From: an uncultured Collinsella sp.
GTDB taxonomy: Bacteria; Actinomycetota; Coriobacteriia; Coriobacteriales; Coriobacteriaceae
NCBI GenBank assembly: GCA_900553215.1
Contig: USCJ01000079.1
Location: 1-6,598, forward strand
Direction of reading: 5' to 3'
DNA: 6,598 nt
Of this stretch, positions 1-6,556 are shown piece by piece. The position numbers and the translations under genes were made by a program. Positions within the stretch are counted from its first letter, which is position 1. Every line of letters starts with the position of its first letter. Under the pieces are notes generated by a model. That model made no database searches and was not told the DNA's origin. It saw only the letters and a program-made list of their open reading frames with translations.

Positions 1-11
1 CCGCCTCCACC

Positions 12-67
12 TGTTACAGATTGAGACATAGTGCTGGGACCGAACCGTAATGTCTCGACCTGTAACA
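12..67. repeat. Long imperfect inverted repeat, TGTTACAG family
   Basis: The arm at 12-29 (TGTTACAGATTGAGACAT) and the arm at 50-67 are reverse complements at 16 of 18 positions, separated by 20 bases. Both mismatches lie in the middle of the arm, at the ATT/GTC triplet. A third copy of the arm follows at 93-110. The symmetry suggests a REP-like dispersed element or a protein-binding site rather than a terminator, because no T-run follows it. I cannot name the element. Confidence 0.75.
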
Positions 68-68
68 C

Positions 69-80
69 TAAGCCGGCTTA
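69..80. repeat. Perfect 12-bp palindrome TAAGCCGGCTTA
   Basis: TAAGCC is followed directly by its reverse complement GGCTTA with no spacer. It sits two bases after the inverted repeat at 12-67 and just before the third TGTTACAG copy, so it is probably part of the same composite repeat element. It may be a binding site, but there is no further evidence. Confidence 0.6.
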
Positions 81-92
81 TTGCGGCGCAGA

Positions 93-110
93 TGTTACAG
101 ATCGAGATCT
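93..110 (+). repeat. Third copy of the TGTTACAG half-repeat
   Basis: TGTTACAGATCGAGATCT matches the 12-29 arm at 15 of 18 positions and the inverted complement of the 50-67 arm at 15 of 18. TGTTACAG and the GAGA core are shared by all three. It has no inverted partner nearby, so it looks like a half element or a truncated copy. Confidence 0.65.
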
Positions 111-138
111 TTCGCCGGGATAGGCCGCCGCGACGCCC

Positions 139-178
139 AAAACCACCACAAAGGTGCCTGTCCCCATTGTGGCGGTTT
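139..178. repeat. Dispersed palindromic element, GGTGCCTGTCCCC loop, copy 1
   Basis: This hairpin has arms ACCACCACAA (142-151) and TTGTGGCGGT (167-176), flanked by A-rich and T-rich ends, around the 13-base loop GGTGCCTGTCCCC (153-165). The stem has an A/C mismatch (145/173) that becomes a G-U wobble when read from the minus strand, plus an A/A mismatch next to the loop (152/166). The left arm and loop are identical over 26 bases to the second copy at 2259-2284, while the right arms differ. No transposase is present. It resembles non-autonomous REP-type repeats mobilised by Y1 (IS200-like or RAYT) transposases, which is inference. Confidence 0.85.
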
Positions 179-204
179 GGACCGGCTGGGCATGTGTGCA
201 TCGG

Positions 205-237
205 GTGGTATCTAAGTTGAGATACCACATCTGGTAT
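205..237. promoter_or_regulatory. Probable operator: three TGGTAT half-sites in alternating orientation
   Basis: A perfect 9-bp inverted repeat, GTGGTATCT (205-213) and AGATACCAC (220-228), is separated by AAGTTG. Its right arm is also the left arm of a second inverted repeat, ATACCA (222-227) and TGGTAT (232-237), separated by CATC. TGGTAT therefore occurs three times in forward, reverse, forward order. The cluster lies just upstream of the likely glmS -10 box and about 100 bases before the start codon, which suits a repressor or activator site. It could instead form an RNA hairpin if transcription starts further upstream. Which protein binds is unknown. I found no TGGTAT site in the control region of the nearby GntR-type regulator. 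Confidence 0.55.
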
Positions 238-255
238 ATCAGCTTGCGCCTGCGT

Positions 256-268
256 GAGTACAATACTC
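256..268 (+). promoter_or_regulatory. glmS: Possible glmS -10 region (TACAAT) inside a small inverted repeat
   Basis: TACAAT (259-264) matches the -10 consensus at 5 of 6 positions and would place the transcript start near 271, giving a leader of about 68 bases. No good -35 box is found at 16-18 bases upstream, so the promoter may need an activator or be misplaced. The -10 sits inside GAGTA-CAA-TACTC, a perfect 5-bp inverted repeat that could be a separate binding site. Confidence 0.35.
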
Positions 269-338
269 GAACGTTATGCGTCTCAGCGCCCCTTGTGCGT
301 GGACGTCTTGCAGTCACGCGAACGAAGGGATTTATCCT

Positions 339-2186
<1,848 letters not shown>

Positions 2187-2209
2187 TTGGTTCCGCCGTT
2201 CTAACGACC

Positions 2210-2250
2210 AAGGCCCGGCTCCGCGTCATCAGACAGAGTCGGGCCTTTTT
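2210..2250 (+). terminator. Intrinsic terminator of glmS
   Basis: AAGGCCCGGCT (2210-2220) pairs with AGTCGGGCCTT (2237-2247) through an 11-bp GC-rich stem with one G-U pair. The stem can be extended by C2221-G2236 and is followed by T-rich TTTTTGT. It starts 23 bases after the glmS stop codon. Read from the other strand the stem has no T-run, so it serves glmS only. Confidence 0.93.
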
Positions 2251-2258
2251 GTACGGAG

Positions 2259-2297
2259 AAACCACCACAAAGGTGCCTGTCCCCTTTGTGGTGGTTT
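2259..2297. repeat. Dispersed palindromic element, GGTGCCTGTCCCC loop, copy 2
   Basis: This copy is a perfect hairpin. AAACCACCACAAA (2259-2271) and TTTGTGGTGGTTT (2285-2297) are exact complements around GGTGCCTGTCCCC (2272-2284). It lies between the glmS terminator and the convergent regulator, 7 bases past the regulator's stop codon. Read on the minus strand it ends in TTT and a pyrimidine-rich CTCC, so it may double as a weak terminator for the regulator. The loop is identical to that of the copy at 139-178. Confidence 0.9.
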
Positions 2298-2304
2298 TGG
2301 CAGG

Positions 2305-3036
2305 TTAGCGGAGCTTGCTGGTCTCGAAGTACTCGGGGAACTGGTCCAGAACTTCGGTTTGGTTGCGGAACATCATGTGCAGGTGCTTGCTGACCAAAAA
2401 GCTCGCTTCGATGGGGTCGCGACCGGCGATAGCGCGGCGAATCTGCTTGTGCTCGTTCACGATGTCCTGATTGTCGAGAACCTGCGTGGCGGCGCGCAGC
2501 CAGCGGAAGCGCTCCAGGTCGGCATTGGTCTCTTCGAGCCACGACCACACGGTGCTGCGACATGCGATGCTAAAAATCATGTGATGCATGAGGTTGTCGC
2601 TCAAAAAGAAGCCGATGCGATCCTCTTCGGCCATGGCCTTTTCCTGCAGCACGATGGCGCGGTCGAGCTGCTCGATGCCGGCCGACGTGGCGCGCGCACA
2701 GCACTCCACAATCACCTGCTTTTCCAGATGTTCGCGGATGTAACAGGCACTCTCGGCAAGGGTGAGGTTGATGGGTGAGACGTAGGTGCCACTCTGGGGC
2801 ACGGTGCGCACCAGGCCTTCCTGCGCCAAGCGAACCAAAGCCTCGCGCACGGGCGTGCGACCCATGTCCAGGTCGTCGCAAAGCTGCTTGACGCCCAGCT
2901 TTTCGCCCGGCTTGTAGTCCAGATAGACGATCTTGCGTCGAATGGTGTGGTAGGACTGGTCCTGTAGGCTCGTTTCCTGCTCGCCGACGTGCATCGATTC
3001 TTCCATAGCGCCTCGCAACTGTTCTATCAAACTCAT
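2305..3036 (-). CDS. GntR-family transcriptional regulator with FCD ligand domain
   Basis: This is a 243-residue cytoplasmic DNA-binding protein. Residues about 25-90 form the GntR winged helix-turn-helix, with KPGEKLGVKQLCDDLDMGRTP followed by VREALVRLAQEGLV and the wing at QSGTYVSPI. Residues about 95-230 form the all-helical FCD domain of the FadR/VanR branch. They keep the usual metal or ligand set, Asp147-x3-His151, His196 and His218. Such proteins respond to organic acids or related metabolites, but the ligand cannot be read from the sequence. The gene is divergent from the YeiH-type transporter at 3200, its likely target, and it may also control itself. The start is uncertain. ATG at 3036 has no clear ribosome-binding site. 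ATG at 3006 (after GAGG) and ATG at 2994 (GGAAG, 5 bases away) are better placed and would remove only 10 or 14 residues outside the DNA-binding domain. Confidence 0.92.
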   Translation of the reverse strand: MSLIEQLRGAMEESMHVGEQETSLQDQSYHTIRRKIVYLDYKPGEKLGVKQLCDDLDMGRTPVREALVRLAQEGLVRTVPQSGTYVSPINLTLAESACYIREHLEKQVIVECCARATSAGIEQLDRAIVLQEKAMAEEDRIGFFLSDNLMHHMIFSIACRSTVWSWLEETNADLERFRWLRAATQVLDNQDIVNEHKQIRRAIAGRDPIEASFLVSKHLHMMFRNQTEVLDQFPEYFETSKLR

Positions 3037-3199
3037 ATGTCAGTTGTTAATTATGCCGCGAATCGGCTTTCCGCGGTGGGTAATTCGGCTGTTGCCCAAG
3101 AACTATTGCGGCATCTTAGTCTTTGTTTACGCAAGGCTGCGCTCAATGTTGCCGTATCATAAGCCGTCGCAAACGTGAAAGAGAAAGAAGGAATCCCAT
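3037..3199. promoter_or_regulatory. Divergent control region between the GntR/FCD regulator and the YeiH transporter
   Basis: These 163 bases must hold both promoters. On the minus strand CATAAT (3055-3050) is a fair -10 candidate for the regulator, and on the plus strand TATCAT (3155-3160) is a weaker one for the transporter. Neither has a convincing -35. Possible operators are the inverted pair ATGCCGC (3053-3059) and GCGGCAT (3108-3114), the closer pair CCGCG (3056-3060) and CGCGG (3072-3076), and a direct repeat TCGGCT at 3063 and 3085, spaced 22 bp or about two helical turns. I cannot assign one of these to the regulator. Confidence 0.5.
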
Positions 3200-4234
3200 A
3201 TGCAACTGGCGAATATCGTACGCGAGCGCTGGAAGGGTGTCTTGTTCTGCCTGATCATCGCTATCCCCGCGACGTTGCTCGGCAAACAAATTGAGGTGGT
3301 CGGCGGGCCGGTATTTGCCATCCTCTTTGGCATGGTCCTGGCGCTCGTCTTTCCCAAGAATCGCCGCGAACAGCTCGCCGCCGGTGTCACCTATACGTCT
3401 AAAAAAGTCTTGCAGTACGCGGTTATCCTGCTTGGCTTTGGCATGAACCTGTCCCAGATCCTGTCCAAGGGCGCCCAGTCGCTGCCGATTATCGTGGCGA
3501 CGATCTCGACCTCGCTTGTCATCGCCTTTGTGCTCTGCCGCGTTATGAACGTGCCGAGCAAGATCGCGACGCTTGTGGGTGTGGGTTCGTCGATTTGCGG
3601 CGGTTCTGCCATCGCCGCGACCGCGCCCGTCATCGATGCCGACGATCGCGAGATTGCCCAGGCTATTTCGGTCATCTTCCTGTTTAACGTTATCGCGGCG
3701 CTCGTGTTTCCGACGCTCGGCGGTATGCTCGGGCTGACCAACGAGGGCTTTGGCCTGTTTGCCGGCACCGCCATCAACGACACCTCGTCCGTAACGGCTG
3801 CGGCGAGCGCTTGGGACAGCATGCATCCCGGCGCCAATGTGCTCGAGAGCGCTACGGTGGTCAAGCTCACCAGGACGCTGGCCATTATTCCCATCACGTT
3901 GGTCCTCGCATGCTGGCAGATGCATCTGGCGCGCAAGGCCGGCGGCGACGCCAAAAGCACGTTCTCGCTTAAACGCGCGTTTCCCATGTTTGTGCTGTTC
4001 TTTGTGCTGGCGAGCGTAATCACCACGGTGCTTCAGCTTCCCGTGTCCATCACGGCGCCCATCAAGGAGCTGTCGAAGTTCTTTATCGTGATGGCCATGG
4101 CGGCTATTGGCTTTAATACCGATATCGTCGAGCTGGTCAAAAAGGGCGGCAAGCCCATCGCGCTGGGCTTTTGCTGCTGGATTGGCATTGCGTGCATGAG
4201 TTTGGGAATGCAGCACGTGCTGGGAATCTGGTAG
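3200..4234 (+). CDS. YeiH/UPF0324-family membrane transporter (putative sulfate exporter family)
   Basis: This 344-residue integral membrane protein has about nine to ten hydrophobic segments. These include 12-28, 36-52, 70-90, 96-114, 122-143, 153-178, 222-240, 262-280, 291-307 and 319-336. The family signatures are GVGSSICGGSAIAATAPVI (127-145), FAGTAINDTSSVTAA (187-201) and VVKLTRT (220-226), and the length is usual for the family. Proteins of this group are annotated as putative sulfate or sulfur-oxyanion exporters, but the substrate is poorly proven and should be taken as unknown. The ATG at 3200 is supported by AAGGA (3188-3192), 7 bases upstream. The gene is divergent from an FCD-type GntR regulator that probably controls it. 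No clear terminator follows it. The nearest large stem-loop begins 60 bases past the stop and lacks a T-run. Confidence 0.92.
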   Translation: MQLANIVRERWKGVLFCLIIAIPATLLGKQIEVVGGPVFAILFGMVLALVFPKNRREQLAAGVTYTSKKVLQYAVILLGFGMNLSQILSKGAQSLPIIVATISTSLVIAFVLCRVMNVPSKIATLVGVGSSICGGSAIAATAPVIDADDREIAQAISVIFLFNVIAALVFPTLGGMLGLTNEGFGLFAGTAINDTSSVTAAASAWDSMHPGANVLESATVVKLTRTLAIIPITLVLACWQMHLARKAGGDAKSTFSLKRAFPMFVLFFVLASVITTVLQLPVSITAPIKELSKFFIVMAMAAIGFNTDIVELVKKGGKPIALGFCCWIGIACMSLGMQHVLGIW

Positions 4235-4253
4235 AGAAGTAGCTTATTCGCGT

Positions 4254-4274
4254 GCTGGTTGCTGGTTGCTGGTG
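4254..4274 (+). repeat. 7-bp tandem repeat, three units of GCTGGTT
   Basis: GCTGGTT (4254-4260) and GCTGGTT (4261-4267) are followed by GCTGGTG (4268-4274). Together they form a small microsatellite-like tract 20 bases after the transporter stop codon. It is non-coding as far as I can see. Its copy number could vary by slippage. Confidence 0.8.
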
Positions 4275-4293
4275 AGCGCATGCCTGCGGTGGA

Positions 4294-4382
4294 GCGATAG
4301 GAGCTCTTGCGGGTATGGCTTGTCCGCAGGTTTATAAGTCCCGAAGAGCTCTTATCGCCCCGCCAGGATGGCGATGCGGGGC
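4294..4382 (+). other. Large stem-loop with an alternative, competing hairpin
   Basis: The arm at 4294-4308 (GCGATAGGAGCTCTT) pairs along all 15 bases with 4344-4358 (AAGAGCTCTTATCGC), with one G-U pair, around a 35-base loop. That loop can itself pair GCGG (4309-4312) with CCGC. The 3' arm runs into a second hairpin. ATCGCC (4354-4359) can instead pair with GGCGAT (4370-4375), or CCCCG (4358-4362) with CGGGG (4377-4381). The two folds cannot form together. The block lies between the transporter stop and the next gene, 126 bases before its start codon. It is either a 3' UTR structure of the transporter, a leader element, or a DNA-level site. No T-run follows, so it is not a simple terminator. 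Confidence 0.6.
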
Positions 4383-4457
4383 AACACCTATACTCGCAGG
4401 ACGGCGCTTTCTGCCCTATAGTGTTTGGTGAGCAATATCGTTCAATTTTGAAACACT

Positions 4458-4471
4458 CGGTCGTGCGACCG
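4458..4471. promoter_or_regulatory. Inverted repeat CGGTCG-TG-CGACCG, possible operator
   Basis: Perfect 6-bp arms around a 2-base centre lie 36 bases before the start codon of the Fis-type regulator. They are downstream of TATAGT (4417-4422), a -10-like hexamer without a good -35. Position and symmetry suit an autoregulatory binding site. The span is too short to exclude chance in GC-rich DNA. Confidence 0.35.
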
Positions 4472-4496
4472 TCGGCGGTTGCACGTCGCCGCGGAC

Positions 4497-4501
4497 AGGG
4501 G
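4497..4501 (+). promoter_or_regulatory. Ribosome-binding site deciding the start at 4508
   Basis: AGGGG lies 6 bases before ATG 4508. The reading frame is open upstream to a TTG at 4307, but that extension would cover the stem-loops at 4294-4382 and encodes arginine-rich, domain-free sequence. I therefore place the start here. Confidence 0.75.
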
Positions 4502-4507
4502 CAAATC

Positions 4508-5725
4508 ATGGATAGCGATGCCAAGCTGAACATCTTGACCGAGGCCCTGGCTGCTGCCGGGGCCTCGGCATTGGCAATCGATGCGCGTGGGAACGTCGCG
4601 ATTTCGACCATGAATGACGCGGCGCTTGAGCGGGATGTGGCGGCTTTTGTTGCCGAACGCCTCGACCGTATAGGAGACGGCGCGCGTCTGGTTATGGGAC
4701 GTGCGGGTACGCGCCTGAGCCTGACCGTTCGCCCCACCGACAAAGAGGGCGGGGGCCTTTGGGTCGTCGTGGTCCGCGAGGTGCGCGGCGCCGCGGCACA
4801 TGCGGGCATCGAGTGGCTCAACGCCGACGAAGTTGAGGCCCGCTACGAATCGAGCGCGTGCGGCATCGTTGAGGGGGCGGCCTCGGTAGCTGCGCCGGTC
4901 GCCGAGAGCTACGCGCGCGGCGTGCCCCTTATGCTCGAGGGCGAGCTGGGAGCGGGTCAGGTCGAGATCGCCAAGCGCCTCTATCTGGACGGTCCTTTTG
5001 CCGATCAGCCCTTTGTTGCCGTTGCGCTCGATGAGCTTACCGATCGCGGCTGGCGCCACGTGCTCAAAAGCGCCGAATCGCCGTTGTTCCAAACGGGGCT
5101 GACACTTTGCATTGCGGGCTGGAATGCGGTTGGCCCCCAGCGCCTCCGCGAGCTCGTTTCCACGATGGCCGACACCGCGTTGGCGATGCGCTGCCATGTG
5201 GTACTGACGGCGAATGACATGCCGGGCGGCAGCGAAAGCGATCAGGCCGCCTTTGTGACCGAGCGTTTCGCCTGTGCGGTGAGCGTGGCGCCGGCAATCG
5301 CCGAGCAGGGAGCCGCGTCGACGAAGGTTGCGCGCTATTTGGAATATCTCGCTGGTGCATTTGGGACGGCAGCGCCCACGCTGTCTGCCGCGGCGACGAA
5401 GGCGCTCGATGCTTACCGCTGGCCGCGCAATTATCTGCAGCTCCGCGAGGTCTCGGAACGACTGTATATATTGGTGGGGGCGGGCACGGTGGATCGCGCT
5501 GTGGCGGAGGAAGTGCTAGCCCAAGAGGACGTGATTAAGACCGCAACCTTTGGCGCCCCGACACTCGAAAGCGACCTGTATATCCTGCGACCGCTGGCCG
5601 ATACCGAGCGAGATATCGCGCATCTGGTTGTAGATCATCTCCACGGCAACCGAACCCGTGCGGCGGAGGTGCTGGGCATAAGCCGAACAACGCTGTGGCG
5701 CTTACTGAAGGACGATGACCGTTGA
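4508..5725 (+). CDS. Fis-type DNA-binding protein with a degenerate sigma-54-activator AAA+ domain
   Basis: This 405-residue protein has the layout of an NtrC-type enhancer-binding protein. Residues about 8-95 form a PAS-like sensory module (ALAIDARGNVAIS, then RLSLTVRP and GLWVVVVREV). Residues about 120-345 align with the AAA+ sigma-54-interaction domain. Residues 364-402 form a Fis-type helix-turn-helix (HGNRTRAAEVLGISRTTLWRLL). The AAA+ part is ruined. Walker A reads GELGAGQV (145-152), with Gln151 in place of the lysine. The Walker B region reads TLCIAG (199-204) instead of TLFLDE. The stretch between PFVAV (168-172) and there is only about 30 residues, so the GAFTGA loop is missing. WPGNVREL has become WPRNYLQL (305-312), without the sensor II arginine. 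It should not hydrolyse ATP or remodel sigma-54 holoenzyme. It probably acts as a PAS-controlled DNA-binding repressor or architectural regulator, target unknown. No symbol is assigned. Confidence 0.85.
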   Translation: MDSDAKLNILTEALAAAGASALAIDARGNVAISTMNDAALERDVAAFVAERLDRIGDGARLVMGRAGTRLSLTVRPTDKEGGGLWVVVVREVRGAAAHAGIEWLNADEVEARYESSACGIVEGAASVAAPVAESYARGVPLMLEGELGAGQVEIAKRLYLDGPFADQPFVAVALDELTDRGWRHVLKSAESPLFQTGLTLCIAGWNAVGPQRLRELVSTMADTALAMRCHVVLTANDMPGGSESDQAAFVTERFACAVSVAPAIAEQGAASTKVARYLEYLAGAFGTAAPTLSAAATKALDAYRWPRNYLQLREVSERLYILVGAGTVDRAVAEEVLAQEDVIKTATFGAPTLESDLYILRPLADTERDIAHLVVDHLHGNRTRAAEVLGISRTTLWRLLKDDDR

Positions 5726-5736
5726 GCGAGGCGCCC

Positions 5737-5765
5737 GTGACCGCGCGCGACGCGTGTGCTACAGT
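5737..5765 (+). promoter_or_regulatory. Extended -10 promoter of the small membrane protein gene
   Basis: GTGACC (5737-5742, 4 of 6 with TTGACA) is separated by 17 bases from TACAGT (5760-5765). TACAGT is preceded by TG-C (5757-5759), the extended -10 motif. The transcript would start near 5772, leaving a leader of about 38 bases before ATG 5810. This also argues against translation from the in-frame GTG at 5756. Confidence 0.55.
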
Positions 5766-5809
5766 CCAAAGCGTTATTGTTTCGATTTGGTTACGGCGTG
5801 CGGGGGCGT

Positions 5810-6385
5810 ATGGCTGAGACTACAAAACCGAGCCGCAGAAGGCGGAGCGCCGCGCCGGTTAACCGACGCACAACATCGGTGACGTGGGGCAAACACGCCT
5901 CGGGGTTTGACGGCTCGTTCAAGCGCACTAAATACGGCTATCCTTCGACAGGTGCCCGCTTGGCAATGCAGGCAGAGTCCACGCTGTGGGACCGCAAACG
6001 CGTGGTGGGCTCAAAGCTCAAGCACGACGGCACGCTCGGCTACATCAGCCGCGGGGCGGCTCGTCGCAGCGGGCTCAATCCCGCCGGCTGGCATCGCTAC
6101 GTGCCGATCGTGGCTGTCGTTGCAGCGATCGTCATCGCACTCGCTGCGCTTGGCTACGCCGGCGGCGGCGCCAACTTGGACGCAGTGTTTAAATCGCCCG
6201 AGCTCGCGCATGCAGGTACAGAAGTTGTCGAGGGCGCACAGACCCAGACGGGCGTTGCGCCCCAACGCGGTATCGTTGCGGCGGCCACCACCATCGCCGA
6301 TGCGCAAAAGGACGAGGGCGAACAAGGCAGCGAAGCCGAAACGACTCACACGAACGAAACGACGACAACTCCATCGGCAAGATAA
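5810..6385 (+). CDS. Small single-span membrane protein of unknown function
   Basis: I do not recognise this 191-residue protein. Residues 1-96 are strongly basic (an RRRRR-type cluster at 9-12, many Arg and Lys, almost no acidic residues) and should lie in the cytoplasm. Residues about 97-117 (YVPIVAVVAAIVIALAALGY) form one transmembrane helix, and the positive-inside rule gives an N-in topology. Residues 118-191 are low-complexity, Glu-, Thr- and Gln-rich, and would be outside the membrane. The N-terminal half has aromatic-basic segments (GFDGSFKRTKYGYP, LWDRKRVVGSKLKHDG) that look more conserved in character than the tail. ATG 5810 follows a GGGGG tract (5802-5806) at short spacing. The gene starts 84 bases after the Fis-type regulator and has its own likely promoter, so it may be a partner or only a neighbour. 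Confidence 0.8.
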   Translation: MAETTKPSRRRRSAAPVNRRTTSVTWGKHASGFDGSFKRTKYGYPSTGARLAMQAESTLWDRKRVVGSKLKHDGTLGYISRGAARRSGLNPAGWHRYVPIVAVVAAIVIALAALGYAGGGANLDAVFKSPELAHAGTEVVEGAQTQTGVAPQRGIVAAATTIADAQKDEGEQGSEAETTHTNETTTTPSAR

Positions 6386-6395
6386 GTTGCGAGTG

Positions 6396-6431
6396 GGGTA
6401 GCTAATTTGGGACGGGGCTTTTTAGCTGCCC
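6396..6431 (+). other. Stem-loop after the small membrane protein gene
   Basis: GGGTAGCTAA (6396-6405) pairs with TTAGCTGCCC (6422-6431) along 10 bases with one G-U pair, around a 16-base loop. It starts 10 bases after the stop codon, so it may end the transcript or protect its 3' end. The T-run (6419-6423) is at the start of the 3' arm, not behind it, so it is not a canonical intrinsic terminator. Confidence 0.5.
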
Positions 6432-6516
6432 AGGTGCCGGATGCCAACAGTGGCTTACTCGATGTCAGGCGCCAACAGCGAGCGGGCCGCATTTGCGCCA
6501 AGGTGACGTGAAATGA

Positions 6517-6545
6517 GAGGGCGCTGACCTTTTGGTCGCGCCCTC
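6517..6545 (-). terminator. Strong GC hairpin, probable terminator
   Basis: GAGGGCGC (6517-6524) and GCGCCCTC (6538-6545) pair perfectly. After a one-base bulge (T6525), GACC (6526-6529) pairs with GGTC (6534-6537) around a TTTT loop. Read on the minus strand the stem is followed by TCATTT, and on the plus strand by GAAATT, so the tail is slightly better on the minus strand. It would then end the minus-strand gene whose stop lies at 6557. It could also act as a distal terminator for the plus-strand gene. Confidence 0.55.
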
Positions 6546-6556
6546 GAAATTGAACG

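Larger units (their letters stand above)
1..338. other. Gene-free region upstream of glmS, rich in inverted repeats
   Basis: I find no convincing gene here on either strand. The open frames are short or are shadows running out of glmS. The region is instead packed with symmetry. It holds an 18-bp arm inverted repeat with a third half-copy (12-110), a 12-bp perfect palindrome (69-80), a second unrelated hairpin element (139-178), a cluster of TGGTAT half-sites (205-237) and a short symmetric site over a possible -10 box (256-268). The left 180 bases look like repeat debris between genes, and the right 130 bases look like the glmS control region and 5' leader. I do not see the conserved core of the glmS ribozyme. 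Confidence 0.75.

Noticed and set aside
1..180. CRISPR array suggested by repeated TGTTACAG units
   Set aside because: The units are in mixed orientation with irregular spacing (20 and 25 bases), there are only three of them, and no cas gene is present.
200..338. glmS ribozyme upstream of glmS
   Set aside because: The leader after the likely promoter is only about 68 bases, and I see neither the conserved cleavage-site core nor its pseudoknot pattern. The structure present is a simple set of short inverted repeats.
276..338. Earlier in-frame ATG of glmS at 276
   Set aside because: It would add 21 residues before the catalytic cysteine, which must be the N-terminal residue after Met removal. 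The good ribosome-binding site belongs to 339.
3143..4216. Minus-strand open frame of 357 codons opposite the transporter
   Set aside because: It is a shadow of the YeiH-family gene, rich in Arg, His and Asp with no recognisable domain. The plus-strand frame has family signatures and a ribosome-binding site.
4211..4222. Perfect palindrome CAGCACGTGCTG at the end of the transporter gene
   Set aside because: It is inside the coding sequence (codons for QHVLG), is short, and is expected by chance in GC-rich coding DNA.
4307..4507. TTG start at 4307, adding 67 residues to the Fis-type protein
   Set aside because: The extension is arginine-rich with no domain, covers the stem-loops, and has a worse start codon. 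AGGGG before ATG 4508 is a better signal.
5756..5809. GTG start at 5756 for the small membrane protein
   Set aside because: The GTG lies inside the extended -10 promoter, upstream of the expected transcript start.
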